Positions 22,809 to 32,171 of a stretch of DNA of 48,181 nucleotides are shown in pieces. The stretch covers positions 1 through 48,181 of the forward strand of contig NZ_NIRR01000031.1 in assembly GCF_002204745.1 (NCBI RefSeq), in the 5' to 3' direction. Within the stretch, counting starts at the first letter, position 1, and every line of letters begins with the position of its first letter. A program made the position numbers and the translations under genes. The DNA comes from Hymenobacter amundsenii (GTDB lineage: Bacteria > Bacteroidota > Bacteroidia > Cytophagales > Hymenobacteraceae). The notes below the pieces were generated by a model, which ran no database searches, was not told the origin of the DNA, and saw only the letters and a list, made by a program, of their open reading frames with translations.

Positions 22809-23330
22809 ATGTTTCTGAAAACTACTTCGCTCCTGCCGCGCGTCTTGTTGGCCGGTTCACTGTTGCTGAGCAACTGTTCTTCTGCTCCCGATGATAAGGT
22901 AGAGCGGGCCGGTGAGCCGACCATCTACAACGTGGAAGCGGAAGACCCCGAAATGCAAATGGCCATGAAGCAGGGCAAGGCGACCTTCCCGCAGTTCATG
23001 GCCGCCATTGCCCAACCTGATTCCACCATTACCAATCCCGCCATCAAAGTTCCATACGAGCAGGACGGGCAAACTGAGTTTTTGTGGCTCACCGACCCGA
23101 CCATCGAGCATGGTACCCTCTACGGCATTATAGGCAACAAGCCGGAATACACGAATCAAGTCAAGGAAGGCGACAAAGTAGTCATCGATACGACCCTGAT
23201 GGCCGACTGGAACTATGTCCAGCACAATCGGCTCATTGGTGGCTACACGGTGAAGCTGCTACGCAACCGCATGTCGGCCGAGGAGCGGGCAGACTTTGAC
23301 GAAAGCACCGGCTGGGACTTTGGCCAATAA
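22809..23330 (+). CDS. DUF2314-family lipoprotein
   Basis: The 173-residue product has a lipoprotein signal (RVLLAGSLLLSNCSS, lipobox Cys at about residue 23). The mature part resembles DUF2314/YegJ: FLWLTDPTIEHGTLYGIIGN, VKEGDKVVIDTTLMADWNYV, and RLIGGYTVKLLRNRMS. DUF2314 domains occur near toxin-immunity genes and as stand-alone proteins; function is not known. ATG 22809 starts directly at the signal peptide. A perfect terminator hairpin follows, convergent with aspS. Confidence 0.8.
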   Translation: MFLKTTSLLPRVLLAGSLLLSNCSSAPDDKVERAGEPTIYNVEAEDPEMQMAMKQGKATFPQFMAAIAQPDSTITNPAIKVPYEQDGQTEFLWLTDPTIEHGTLYGIIGNKPEYTNQVKEGDKVVIDTTLMADWNYVQHNRLIGGYTVKLLRNRMSAEERADFDESTGWDFGQ

Positions 23331-23334
23331 ACCG

Positions 23335-23370
23335 CAACGGCGGCCCCTGATTCTTCAGAGGCCGCCGTTG
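23335..23370. terminator. Terminator hairpin between DUF2314 gene and aspS
   Basis: CAACGGCGGCC (23335-23345) and GGCCGCCGTTG (23360-23370) are a perfect 11-base stem. The loop contains CCTGATTCTTCAG, like the nuoJ and SUFU hairpins. It lies between convergent genes and may serve both. Confidence 0.75.
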
Positions 23371-23393
23371 TATTTCAAGAAAGGAAGTGCTAC

Positions 23394-25157
23394 TTATTTC
23401 GTCACTACATCCGTTTTAATACTCAGTTCCTTCAGCTGCGCACCCGAAATCTGCGAGGGCGAGTCAATCATCACGTCGCGGCCAGAGTTGTTTTTGGGGA
23501 AGGCGATGAAGTCGCGGATGGAGTCGGCGCCGCCGAAGAGGCTGCAGAGGCGGTCGAAACCGAAGGCAATGCCGCCGTGGGGAGGCGCGCCGTACTCGAA
23601 GGCATCGAGCAGGAAGCCGAACTGGGCTTTGGCTTCTTCATCACTAAAGCCGAGCAGACTGAACATGCGGGCCTGCACCGTGCGGTCGTGGATACGGATG
23701 GACCCGCCGCCCACTTCCACGCCGTTAATCACCATATCGTAGGCGTTAGCGCGAGCCTGGCCGATGGTGTCGGGGTTGTCGAGCAGGGCCATGTCCTCGG
23801 GTTTGGGCGAGGTGAAAGGGTGGTGCATGGCAAAGTAGCGACCTTCCTCTTCCAGGTATTCGAGCAGCGGAAAATCGACCACCCACAGCGCCGAGAAGGT
23901 GTCCTTGTCGCGCAGGCCGAGGAGCTGGCCCATTTCCAGGCGCAGTTCCGAGAGGGCCTTGCGGGTTTTGTCGGCCGGACCGGCCAGCACCAGCAGCAAG
24001 TCGCCGGGCTGGGCGTTGAAGGCGGCTTTCCACTGTTGCAGGGCCTTCTGGTCGTAGAACTTATCGACCGACGACTTCACCGAGCCGTCGGCCTCCACGC
24101 GGGCGTACACGAGGCCGGTGGCCCCGATCTGAGGGCGCTTCACGTAGTCGGTCAGCTCGTCGAGCTGCTTGCGGGTGTAGCTGGCCGCGCCCGTAGCACA
24201 GATGCCCACCACCAGCTCGGCAGCTTCGAATACCGGGAAGTTGTGGCCTTTTGCCACATCATTCAGTTCGGTGAACTTCATTTCGAAGCGCGTATCGGGC
24301 TTGTCGTTGCCGTAGAAGCGCATGGCATCCTGGTAGGTCATGCGGGGCAGCGTCCCGATTTCCAGGTTCTTCACCTCCCGGAATAGGTACTGCACCAGCC
24401 CCTCGAAGGTGTTAAGGATGTCCTCCTGCTCCACAAACGACATTTCGCAGTCGATCTGGGTGAATTCGGGCTGGCGGTCGGCGCGCAGGTCTTCGTCGCG
24501 AAAGCACTTCACGATCTGGAAGTAGCGGTCGAAGCCCGACACCATCAGCAGCTGCTTGAAGGTTTGGGGGCTCTGGGGCAGGGCGTAGAACTCACCGGGG
24601 TTCATGCGGGAGGGCACCACGAAGTCGCGGGCCCCTTCGGGCGTGCTCTTGATGAGCACCGGCGTTTCGACTTCGATGAACTCCTGGCCGTCGAGGAACC
24701 GGCGGGTGGCCTGGGCCACGCGGTGGCGCAGCATCAGGTTCTGGCGCACCGGGTTGCGGCGCAAATCGAGGTAGCGGTACTTCATCCGCAGGTCGTCGCC
24801 GCCGTCGGTGTCGTCCTCAATCAGAAAGGGCGGCAGCTTGGCGGGGTTGAGCACGTCGAGTTTCTCCACCCGGATTTCTATGCCGCCGGTGGGCATTTTG
24901 TCGTTTTTGGAGTGGCGCTCGGCCACGGTGCCGGTCACGCAGAGCACGAACTCGCGGCCCAGCTGGCGGGCCTGTTCGCGCACTTCGGCGGTTTCCACGC
25001 CTTCTTCCAGGGCCAGCTGCGTCAGGCCGTACCGGTCGCGCAGATCCACCCACAGAATGCCGCCCTTGTCGCGGGTGCGCTGCACCCAGCCGCAGAGCGT
25101 AACGGTTTGGCCAATATGTTCGGGGCGCAGTTCGCCGCAGGTGTGGGTTCGGAGCAT
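23394..25157 (-). CDS. aspS: Aspartate--tRNA ligase
   Basis: A class II aminoacyl-tRNA synthetase that charges tRNA-Asp. From ATG 25157 the protein has 587 residues, the usual bacterial length. It has the N-terminal OB-fold anticodon-binding domain (VTLCGWVQRTRDKGGILWVD), motif 2 (FRDEDLRADRQPEFTQIDCE), the bacterial insertion (GAD) domain in the middle, and motif 3 (GIAFGFDRLCSLFGG). An in-frame extension to 25361 is not conserved and was rejected. Whether it also charges tRNA-Asn cannot be told from the sequence alone. Confidence 0.96.
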   Translation of the reverse strand: MLRTHTCGELRPEHIGQTVTLCGWVQRTRDKGGILWVDLRDRYGLTQLALEEGVETAEVREQARQLGREFVLCVTGTVAERHSKNDKMPTGGIEIRVEKLDVLNPAKLPPFLIEDDTDGGDDLRMKYRYLDLRRNPVRQNLMLRHRVAQATRRFLDGQEFIEVETPVLIKSTPEGARDFVVPSRMNPGEFYALPQSPQTFKQLLMVSGFDRYFQIVKCFRDEDLRADRQPEFTQIDCEMSFVEQEDILNTFEGLVQYLFREVKNLEIGTLPRMTYQDAMRFYGNDKPDTRFEMKFTELNDVAKGHNFPVFEAAELVVGICATGAASYTRKQLDELTDYVKRPQIGATGLVYARVEADGSVKSSVDKFYDQKALQQWKAAFNAQPGDLLLVLAGPADKTRKALSELRLEMGQLLGLRDKDTFSALWVVDFPLLEYLEEEGRYFAMHHPFTSPKPEDMALLDNPDTIGQARANAYDMVINGVEVGGGSIRIHDRTVQARMFSLLGFSDEEAKAQFGFLLDAFEYGAPPHGGIAFGFDRLCSLFGGADSIRDFIAFPKNNSGRDVMIDSPSQISGAQLKELSIKTDVVTK

Positions 25158-25173
25158 AGGTCTATATTTTGAG

Positions 25174-25181
25174 CGAAGATA
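25174..25181 (-). promoter_or_regulatory. Candidate -7 element of aspS
   Basis: On the minus strand TATCTTCG lies 17 bases upstream of the aspS start codon. It differs from TAnnTTTG at one position. The same octamer occurs upstream of the MaoC gene and of the second FKBP gene. No -33 match is evident. Confidence 0.35.
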
Positions 25182-25433
25182 CTTTATTGAGATATGAGTA
25201 GGGAGAAGGAAGAGGCGAGATATTTTCTGATGGGTTTTCTCGCGGAGGTTCGCGAAGAAGTGAGTGCAGGTTGAAAAGAACCCCTCTCTCCTACCGTCGC
25301 GCATTTCTTTGCGGAAAAACTTTCCTCCTCGTGTAATACGAATGCCCAACCAACGATACACCCTTCGTCGGCGCGTTGGCCCCCAGCCAGGGCCGGTTGG
25401 TTGAAAAGCGTCGGCGGCCTATGCAGGTTTTCC

Positions 25434-25441
25434 TATGTTTG
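25434..25441 (+). promoter_or_regulatory. Candidate -7 element of the ABC transporter operon
   Basis: TATGTTTG matches TAnnTTTG and lies 49 bases before ATG 25491. It also falls inside the longer in-frame reading from 25401, which argues for the internal start. Confidence 0.5.
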
Positions 25442-25490
25442 TTGGCACCCTTTCTACTCGCACCAATCATCTGCCTCTCATCCTTCTTGT

Positions 25491-26390
25491 ATGGAACTTC
25501 GCATTGAGCACCTCTCGAAAACCTACGCCAACGGCACCCAGGCCCTGCGCGACGTTACGCTTACTATCCCGACTGGCATGTTCGGGCTGCTGGGACCCAA
25601 CGGGGCTGGTAAATCGAGCTTGATGCGCACCATTGCCACCTTGCAGGAGGCCGACAGCGGCAGCATTCAGTTGGGCGACCTGGACGTGCTGCAAAACAAG
25701 GACGCCGTGCGCCGGGTGCTGGGCTACCTGCCCCAGGAGTTTGGGGTGTACCCCAAAATTTCGGCCGAGGAGCTGCTCGACCATTTCGCCGTGCTCAAGG
25801 GCATCAGCGACAGCAAGCAGCGCCGCGACATTGTATCGGGGCTGCTGCACCGAACCAATCTCTACGAAGTGCGCAAGAAGAATTTGGGCGGCTACTCGGG
25901 CGGCATGAAGCAGCGCTTCGGCATCGCCCAGGCCCTGCTGGGCAACCCCCGCCTGATTATCGTGGATGAGCCCACCGCCGGCCTCGACCCGGCCGAGCGC
26001 AACCGTTTCCACAACCTGCTGGCCGAAATCGGGGAGAACATCATCGTGATTCTGAGCACCCACATCGTGGGCGACGTGAGTGACTTGTGCCGCAACATGG
26101 CCATCATAAATAAGGGCCAGGTGCTGCTCACCGGCGACCCGCTGGTGGTGATGCAGGAGCTGCGGGGCCAGGTGTGGCGGCGCGAAATTGACAAGGAGCA
26201 GCTACCCGCGCTCCAGCAGGAGCAGCAGGTAATTTCCACCCGCCTGTTTGCCGGCCGCACCATCGTGCACGTGGTAGCCGGCAGCCAGCCCGGCCCGGAG
26301 TACGACGGCGTGGAGCCAACGCTGGAAGACGTGTACTTCGCCCGCATCAAGCAGGCGGAAATGGTGAATGCAGTAGCGGTAGAAAGCTAG
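25491..26390 (+). CDS. ABC transporter ATP-binding protein
   Basis: The 299-residue ATPase has Walker A GPNGAGKSS (35-43), a Q-loop near YLPQEFGVYP, the signature YSGGMKQR (135-142), Walker B LIIVDEP (155-161) and the H-loop His191 in LSTHIVGDV. It is of the type paired with ABC-2 exporter permeases, with a C-terminal tail ending in EPTLEDVYFARI. The downstream gene encodes a permease fused to an M1 peptidase, so the two almost certainly form one exporter. Start ATG 25491 follows a TAnnTTTG element; the 30-residue extension from 25401 is not conserved-looking. Confidence 0.92.
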   Translation: MELRIEHLSKTYANGTQALRDVTLTIPTGMFGLLGPNGAGKSSLMRTIATLQEADSGSIQLGDLDVLQNKDAVRRVLGYLPQEFGVYPKISAEELLDHFAVLKGISDSKQRRDIVSGLLHRTNLYEVRKKNLGGYSGGMKQRFGIAQALLGNPRLIIVDEPTAGLDPAERNRFHNLLAEIGENIIVILSTHIVGDVSDLCRNMAIINKGQVLLTGDPLVVMQELRGQVWRREIDKEQLPALQQEQQVISTRLFAGRTIVHVVAGSQPGPEYDGVEPTLEDVYFARIKQAEMVNAVAVES

Positions 26391-26395
26391 AAACT

Positions 26396-26530
26396 AGCTC
26401 CCCTCCTTGGAAAGGAGGGGCTGGGGGTGGTTGATTTCCTCAGAACGATTCTTCGCTCTAAAGCTAGTTTTTAGCCGAAGTTCAAGCGTCATCAACCACC
26501 CTCAACCCCTCCTTTCCAAGGAGGGGAGCT
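26396..26530. repeat. Palindromic spacer with CTCCTTGGAAAGGAG core arms
   Basis: The left arm (26396-26435) begins AGCTCCCCTCCTTGGAAAGG. The right arm (26491-26530) pairs with it at about 38 of 40 positions. Each arm contains its own smaller palindrome, CTCCTTGGAAAGGAG with one mismatch, so alternative foldings are possible. The 55-base centre is not repetitive. It separates the ABC ATPase from its permease. Confidence 0.85.
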
Positions 26531-26583
26531 ATGCTCTTCTTTCCTCCCCCTCCTAACTCCCTCAGCTCCTCACTCCTGCTCCC

Positions 26584-29500
26584 ATGTTTCTACAGATATT
26601 CAAATTTGAGCTTTGGTACCGGCTGCGGCGGCCGGCTACGTACATTTATTTCGGCATTCTGCTGGTGCTCTCCTTGCTGATGGCCCTCGTGACGGGGGGC
26701 TTCTTTGAGAGCCTGACGGCGGTGGTGGGCAGCGGTAAGGTGCACTTGAACTCGCCCTTTACCATCAACGGCCTGACCAGCGCCCTGACACTGGTGCCGG
26801 GGATTCTGCTGGTGTCGGCCATGTTCGGGCCGGCGGTATTGCGCGACTTCGACTCCCAGATGCACCCGCTGCTCTTCACCACGCCCATCAGCAAGTGGGG
26901 CTACCTGGGCGGGCGGTTTTTTGGCACCCTCGTGATTACCGTGCTCATGATGGGCGGTATCGGGCTGGGGCTGCTAATCGGGGCGCTGTTTCCGGGCATT
27001 CCGGCCGACCGACTGGGGGAGTTCCACCTCAGCTACTACCTGGTTCCTTACTTGACCTTCGTGCTGCCAAACGTACTGCTGACGGGGGCCATTTTCTTTG
27101 CCCTGGCCACCCTCACGCGTCAGGCTTTGAGCACCTACGTGGGCAGCATCGTGTTTCTGGTGCTCTACTTCGTGGCCCAGGCCCAGCTCTCCGACCTCGA
27201 TAACCAGACCGTAGCTTCCCTGCTCGACCCCATGGGCAGCGGGGCCATGGCTTTGCTGACCAAGTACTGGACGCCCGTTGAGAAAAACGCCCGCCTGATT
27301 CTACCCACCGGGCTACTGGGCCTCAACCGGTTGCTGTGGCTGCTTGTGGGGCTGTTATTGTTCGCCTTCTGCTACCTGCGCTTCCGCTTCGAGCAGGGCG
27401 CTACCGGCAGCGCTAAGCGCAGCCGGCCCCAGACCGCGCCCGGCGTGGTGGTGGCCCCGACCGCCCCGGTGCTGCTGCCGCCCGTGGAGCAGCATTTCGG
27501 CTTCGCCCAGTACTTCCGCCAGTACCTGCGCCTGACCTGGCTGGGCCTGCGCGACGTGTTACGCAGCCCTTACTTTATTGCCATTGTGGCGGCCGGCCTG
27601 GCGTTTTTGCTGGCGGCGGCGTTGCAAATCGGGAAGATTTTCGACACCACTACCTACCCCGTTACGGCCCAGGTGATTGAGATTTTGTCGGGCTCGTTCT
27701 CGCTGTTCGTGCTGGCCATCGTCACGTTTTACGCCGGCGAGCTGGTGTGGAAGGAGCGCGACGCCCGCCTCAACCAGATGCACGACGCGCTGCCCATTCC
27801 CAACTGGGTGCCGTTTGCCAGCAAGCTCACGGCCCTGCTGCTGGTGCCGGTAGTGCTGCTGCTCATTGTCATGGTGTTCGGCATCGGCACTCAGCTAGTG
27901 TCGGGCTACACCCACCTCGAAATCGGGCTGTACCTGCGCTGGCTGTTCGGGCTGAAGCTGGTGGATTACTGGCTGGTGGTGGTGCTGGCCGTGGTGGTGC
28001 ACGTGGTGGTGAACAACAAGTACCTGGGCCACTTCGTGATGGTGCTCTACTACGTGTTCACGATTTTTGCCGGGCAAATGGGGCTGGAGCACAACCTGCT
28101 GCTCTTTGGCGCCGACTCGGGTATCCGCTACTCCGACATGAACGGGTTCGGCCACTTCGTGGGACCCTACCTGTGGTTCAAACTCTATTGGGGCCTGCTG
28201 GCCGTGGCCCTGGCCATCGTGGCCAACCTGCTATGGGTGCGCGGCTCCGAAACCGACTGGGATACCCGCCGCGAGCTGGCCGCCCGCCGTTTTACCGGCC
28301 CGGCCCGGGCGGCGCTGGCCTTGGCGCTGCTGGGCTTCGTGGCCGTGGGCAGCTGGATTTTCTACAACACCAACGTGCTCAATACCTACCGCGGCAGCAA
28401 GGCCCGCCAGCAGCTCACCGTGAAGTACGAGCAGCAGTACGGCCGCTACCGCCGCACGCCCCAGCCCCGCATTGTGGCCGTGGATGTGCAGGTAGACCTG
28501 TTTCCGGAGCGGCAGGAAGCCCGGGTGCAGGGCCAGTACTGGCTGCGCAACAAAACCGCCGCCGCCCTCGACACCGTGATTCTGAACCTGCCCGAAGACG
28601 TGCGCATCCGCAAGATGCAGCTTGGGGCGGGCGGGGCCACCGCCGTGGTGGCCGATTCCGTGCTAGGCTTCTACGTGCAACGCCTGCCCCGGCCCCTGGC
28701 TCCCGGCGACTCGCTGGCCCTCACCTTCGATTTGTACTACGATTCCCCCGGCTTCGAGCAGCAAACCCAGCGCACGGGCATTGTGGCCAACGGCACGTTC
28801 GTCAACAACGGCACCCTGCCCCACATCGGCTACAACGCTGATGCGGAAATAGGCGAGGAAAGCGCCCGCAAGAAGTTCGGCCTCAAGCCCAAGCTGCGCA
28901 TGGCCCGCCTCGAAGACACCGCCGCCCGCGCCAACACCTACATTGCCTCCGACGCCGACTGGGTGCGCTTTGCCGCCACCGTGAGCACCGTGCCCGACCA
29001 GCTGGCCCTGGCTCCCGGCTACCTGCAAAAGGAGTGGACCGCCAACGGCCGCCGCTACTTCCGCTACACCATGGACGCGCCCATCTTGGATTTCTACTCG
29101 TTCCAGTCGGCCCGCTACGCCGAACGCCACGCCAAATGGCGCGACGTGGACATCACGATTTACTACCAGCCCGGCCACGAGTACAACCTGGACCGCATGG
29201 TGCGCGGCGTGCAGGACGCCCTTGCCTACTACACCAAAAACTTCGGCCCCTACCAGCACCGGCAGGTACGCATCGTGGAGTTTCCGGGCTACTCGGCCTT
29301 CGCCCAGTCGTTCCCGAACACCATTCCGTTTTCGGAGAACATCGGCTTCATTGCCAAAGTGGACACCGCCAACCCCAAGGACGTGGACTACCCCTACTAC
29401 GTGACGGCCCATGAGGTGGCGCACCAGTGGTGGGCCCACCAGGTTATCGGGGCGGCGGCCCAGGGCGGTACGCTGTTGTCGGAAACCCTCTCGCAGTACT

Positions 29501-30203
29501 CGGCCCTGATGGTGATGAAGCAGAAGTACGGACCCGAGCGCATGCGCAAGTTCCTCAAGTACGAGCTCGACACTTACCTGCGCGGCCGCAGCACCGAGCG
29601 CGTGGCCGAACAGCCCCTCTACCGCGTCGAAAACCAACAGTACATCCATTACCGCAAGGGCTCGGTGGTGATGTACGCCCTGGCCGACTACCTCGGCGAA
29701 GACAAGGTGAACCAGCGCTTTCGGCTTACCTGAACAAGGTGAAGTTCCAGCAGCCGCCCTACACGACCTCGCTGGACCTGCTGCGCGAGTTCCGCCAGGT
29801 AACGCCCGACTCGTTGCAATACCTGCTCACGGATATGTTCGAGCGCATCGCGCTGTATGAGAACAAGGCCGATTCCGTAACGGCCCGCAAGCTGCCCGAC
29901 GGCCGCTACCGCGTGGACATGGTGCTCAACGCTAAAAAGGTATACGCCGACAGCCTGGGCAACGAAACCCCGGCCCGGCGAATGAACGACCTGATTGACG
30001 TGGCCGTACTGGCCCGCCGGAAAATCAACGGCCAGTGGCAGGATGTGCCGTTGTATCGCCAGAAGCGCCGCTTCCGACCTGGTGTTACCCGCCTGAGCGT
30101 CATCGTGCCCGAAAAGCCCGAAAAAGCAGGCATCGACCCCTACAACCTGCTCATCGACCGCACCCCGGACGATAACCTGAAAACGGTAACGATGGAGAAG
30201 TAG
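26584..30203 (+). pseudogene. ABC-2 permease / M1-family aminopeptidase fusion, frameshifted near 29715
   Basis: Two blocks of transmembrane helices, separated by a Pro/Ala linker, make up the first 600 or so residues and form the permease half. A soluble M1 metallopeptidase domain follows, with HEVAHQWW (zinc ligands His943 and His947, catalytic Glu944) and the third ligand Glu967 in LLSETLSQYSA. Such fusions are known in Bacteroidota beside an ABC ATPase. The frame ends early at 29733. The remaining 160 codons, from ALSAYLNKVKFQQPPYTTS to KTVTMEK, lie in another frame up to 30203. Adding one G at 29715, restoring N-Q-A-L-S, rejoins them into about 1206 residues. This is either a recent mutation or a sequencing error; the truncated product would keep the active site. 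Confidence 0.85.
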
Positions 30204-30423
30204 CGGGGAGGCGAACAGGAATCTGTAAGCGGTAAAAAGACCTTCATGCAGAGCATCGTGAAAAACGAATATTTACCTGCATGTTCATGGCATGAGTTTA
30301 CCCTTGCTCCCTTGATATACAAGTATCAGGGGCGGCATTGGGTCAGACTTCAGGGTATGTAGTAGACGGATTCTCCAGCTTCCCAACTCGAAACAACCGG
30401 TTTCACTCATCCGCCCATTTCAC

Positions 30424-30431
30424 TATCTTGC
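30424..30431 (+). promoter_or_regulatory. Weak promoter candidate for the polyamine cluster
   Basis: TATCTTGC lies 46 bases before the speD-like ATG, in the 273-base gap that separates the cluster from the ABC/M1 gene. It only partly matches TAnnTTTG. No better candidate was seen in the gap, which otherwise holds a short TGATA/TATCA hairpin near 30313 and nothing else recognisable. Confidence 0.3.
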
Positions 30432-30476
30432 CGGGGTCTGGCCCAATAGTTCGGGGCGGGTGATTAGGATAACTGA

Positions 30477-30830
30477 ATGGATTCTTACGCTCCCGGCCTG
30501 CATATTCTGGCCACGTTTACGGCACCGACGCCGGCCCTGCGGGATATGGCTGCCTGCCGGGCTTTCTTTGAGGGCCAGATTGCCGGGCAGGGCCTGACGG
30601 CCGTAGGCAGTGCCTACCATGCCTTCGAGGACGGCGGCTTTACGGCCGTGGTGGCCCTCACCGAGTCGCACCTGAGCATTCATACCTGGCCCGAGCACGG
30701 CCTGGCCACGTTCGACGTGTTTCTGAGCAACTTCCGCCGCGACAATGCCGACCGGGCCCGCAGCCTGTACGCGGCCACCCTGGACTTCTTCGGGGCCGTT
30801 GAGCAGAGCAAAACCGAAGTGCGCCGATGA
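30477..30830 (+). CDS. speD: S-adenosylmethionine decarboxylase-like (SpeD) proenzyme
   Basis: SpeD proenzymes cleave themselves before an internal Ser, which becomes a pyruvoyl cofactor used for decarboxylation. This normally makes decarboxylated SAM for aminopropyl transfer. The 117-residue protein has the processing motif with Glu63-Ser64 and His69 (LTESHLSIHTWPEHG). In Thermotoga SpeD the catalytic proton donor is Cys83, 20 residues after the processing Ser. Here that position is Ser84 (FDVFLSNF). Activity on SAM may thus be altered; related homologues acting on ornithine or arginine are known. The adjacent aminopropyltransferase nevertheless favours a SAM role. It overlaps the next gene by four bases (ATGA), so they are translationally coupled. 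Confidence 0.85.
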   Translation: MDSYAPGLHILATFTAPTPALRDMAACRAFFEGQIAGQGLTAVGSAYHAFEDGGFTAVVALTESHLSIHTWPEHGLATFDVFLSNFRRDNADRARSLYAATLDFFGAVEQSKTEVRR

Positions 30831-32155
30831 ATCCGTCCGTTTCGTTTGCCCCGGCCGCCATCCATTGCCCGCACTGCGCCCACGAGGTCTGTTACTACGA
30901 TGCCCTCCAAAGCGCCTTTTTCGGGTGCCCCGAATGCGGGACGTTTTTTGAGTACCCCGAGGTGGGCAAGCCTAAGCAGCTACGCCGCTTCAAGGAGCAA
31001 CCGCCCCACGCCCGGCCGCTGGCGCTGGGCACCACGGGCCAGCTGGACGGCGAAACCTACCGCATCACAGGCTACCAGTGGCGTTGCGAGGCCAAGGGGC
31101 CGAACTACCGCTGGGAGGAGTTCCAGCTCCGCCACGAAACCACCGGGGCCAACCGCCAGTTGGCCGTATTCCAGGGCCACTGGCTGCTGATTGAGCCCAC
31201 CAACGAGCAATACCGCTCCTCCACGGGCGGCACCGTAGTAACGGATGACGCTGATTTTCAGCTCTACAACCGCTACTCGCCCCGGGTGCTGTACGCCGAG
31301 GGCGAGTTCGATTGGAACGTGCTAAGTGATGAGAGCCTGACCGTTTCGGAGTTCATCAGTCCGCCCCAAATGCTGGTGCGTGAACGGCAGAACAAAAACA
31401 ATGACCACTGGTTTCTGGCCCGCTACTTGGAGCCCCGGGAAGTAGCCGCAGCTTTTGGGGTGACCATGAGCCGGTTGCCCTACCGCAGCGGCACCGGGGC
31501 GGCCCAGCCCGCCCCGGGCCACGCCAATTGGCCCCAGCTGTTCACGTTTTCCCTGCTCATGGTCCTGGCCGTGGTTTTGACGCACGTTTTTCTGATGCTT
31601 TGGGGCAACGAAACCGTGTTTAACCGCGAGTTTGTGACCGTCCCTCTGCCCCCGCAGCCCATCACAGATTCGCTGGGCCAGTTGGTAACGCCTAACGGCT
31701 CCGAGCGGCAGGTTTTGGTGTCGCCGTCGTTCACGGTGCCCGGCACCGGGGCCCTTACGGTGAAGCTATGGGCCAGCCTCAACAACAACTGGGTGGAGCT
31801 GCCCTACGCGCTGGTGAACGAGCAAACCGGCCAGCAGTTCGCGGCTACCGGCAATCTGGAGTCGTATTCGGGCGTGGAAGACGGCGAGAGTTGGCACGAG
31901 GGCAACCAAGACGCGGAAGCCCTGCTCAGCCAGGTACCAGCCGGGCCCTATCACCTTAACTTCTACCCCGTAGCCGACCTCGGCAAGCCGGAAGCTATTC
32001 AGTTTCGGGCCACCGTGCAGGCCCGGGCCACGGCCGGCTCCAACGCCGTGCTGGCCCTGGTGCTGCTGCTGCTCTACCCGGGCATCCTGTACGCACTGCG
32101 GGCCTCCCACGAATCCTCGCGCTGGGAAAACAGTGACTTCAGCCCCTATTCCTGA
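30827..32155 (+). CDS. Zinc-ribbon / DUF4178 membrane protein
   Basis: The 442-residue protein starts with a zinc ribbon (Cys14, Cys17, Cys34, Cys37; CPHC and CPEC). A DUF4178-type beta-rich region follows at about 62-205 (TGQLDGETYRITGYQWRCEA and VRERQNKNNDHWFLARYLEP). A membrane helix lies near 237-260 (LFTFSLLMVLAVVLTHVFLM), then an extracytoplasmic beta domain of about 140 residues, then a final helix near 404-424. DUF4178 proteins recur beside SpeD, aminopropyltransferase and DUF350 genes in other bacteria, but their role is not established. The start overlaps the speD stop. A small one-helix gene follows after 16 bases. Confidence 0.82.
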   Translation: MNPSVSFAPAAIHCPHCAHEVCYYDALQSAFFGCPECGTFFEYPEVGKPKQLRRFKEQPPHARPLALGTTGQLDGETYRITGYQWRCEAKGPNYRWEEFQLRHETTGANRQLAVFQGHWLLIEPTNEQYRSSTGGTVVTDDADFQLYNRYSPRVLYAEGEFDWNVLSDESLTVSEFISPPQMLVRERQNKNNDHWFLARYLEPREVAAAFGVTMSRLPYRSGTGAAQPAPGHANWPQLFTFSLLMVLAVVLTHVFLMLWGNETVFNREFVTVPLPPQPITDSLGQLVTPNGSERQVLVSPSFTVPGTGALTVKLWASLNNNWVELPYALVNEQTGQQFAATGNLESYSGVEDGESWHEGNQDAEALLSQVPAGPYHLNFYPVADLGKPEAIQFRATVQARATAGSNAVLALVLLLLYPGILYALRASHESSRWENSDFSPYS

Positions 32156-32171
32156 CCTTCTGCCCCCCGCT

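Noticed and set aside
28663..29649. 328-codon minus-strand frame over the M1 peptidase
   Set aside because: Val/Gly/His-rich shadow opposite a conserved zinc peptidase domain.
30477..30830. Renaming the SpeD homologue as ornithine or arginine decarboxylase
   Set aside because: One residue change is not enough, and an aminopropyltransferase in the same cluster supports a SAM-linked role.
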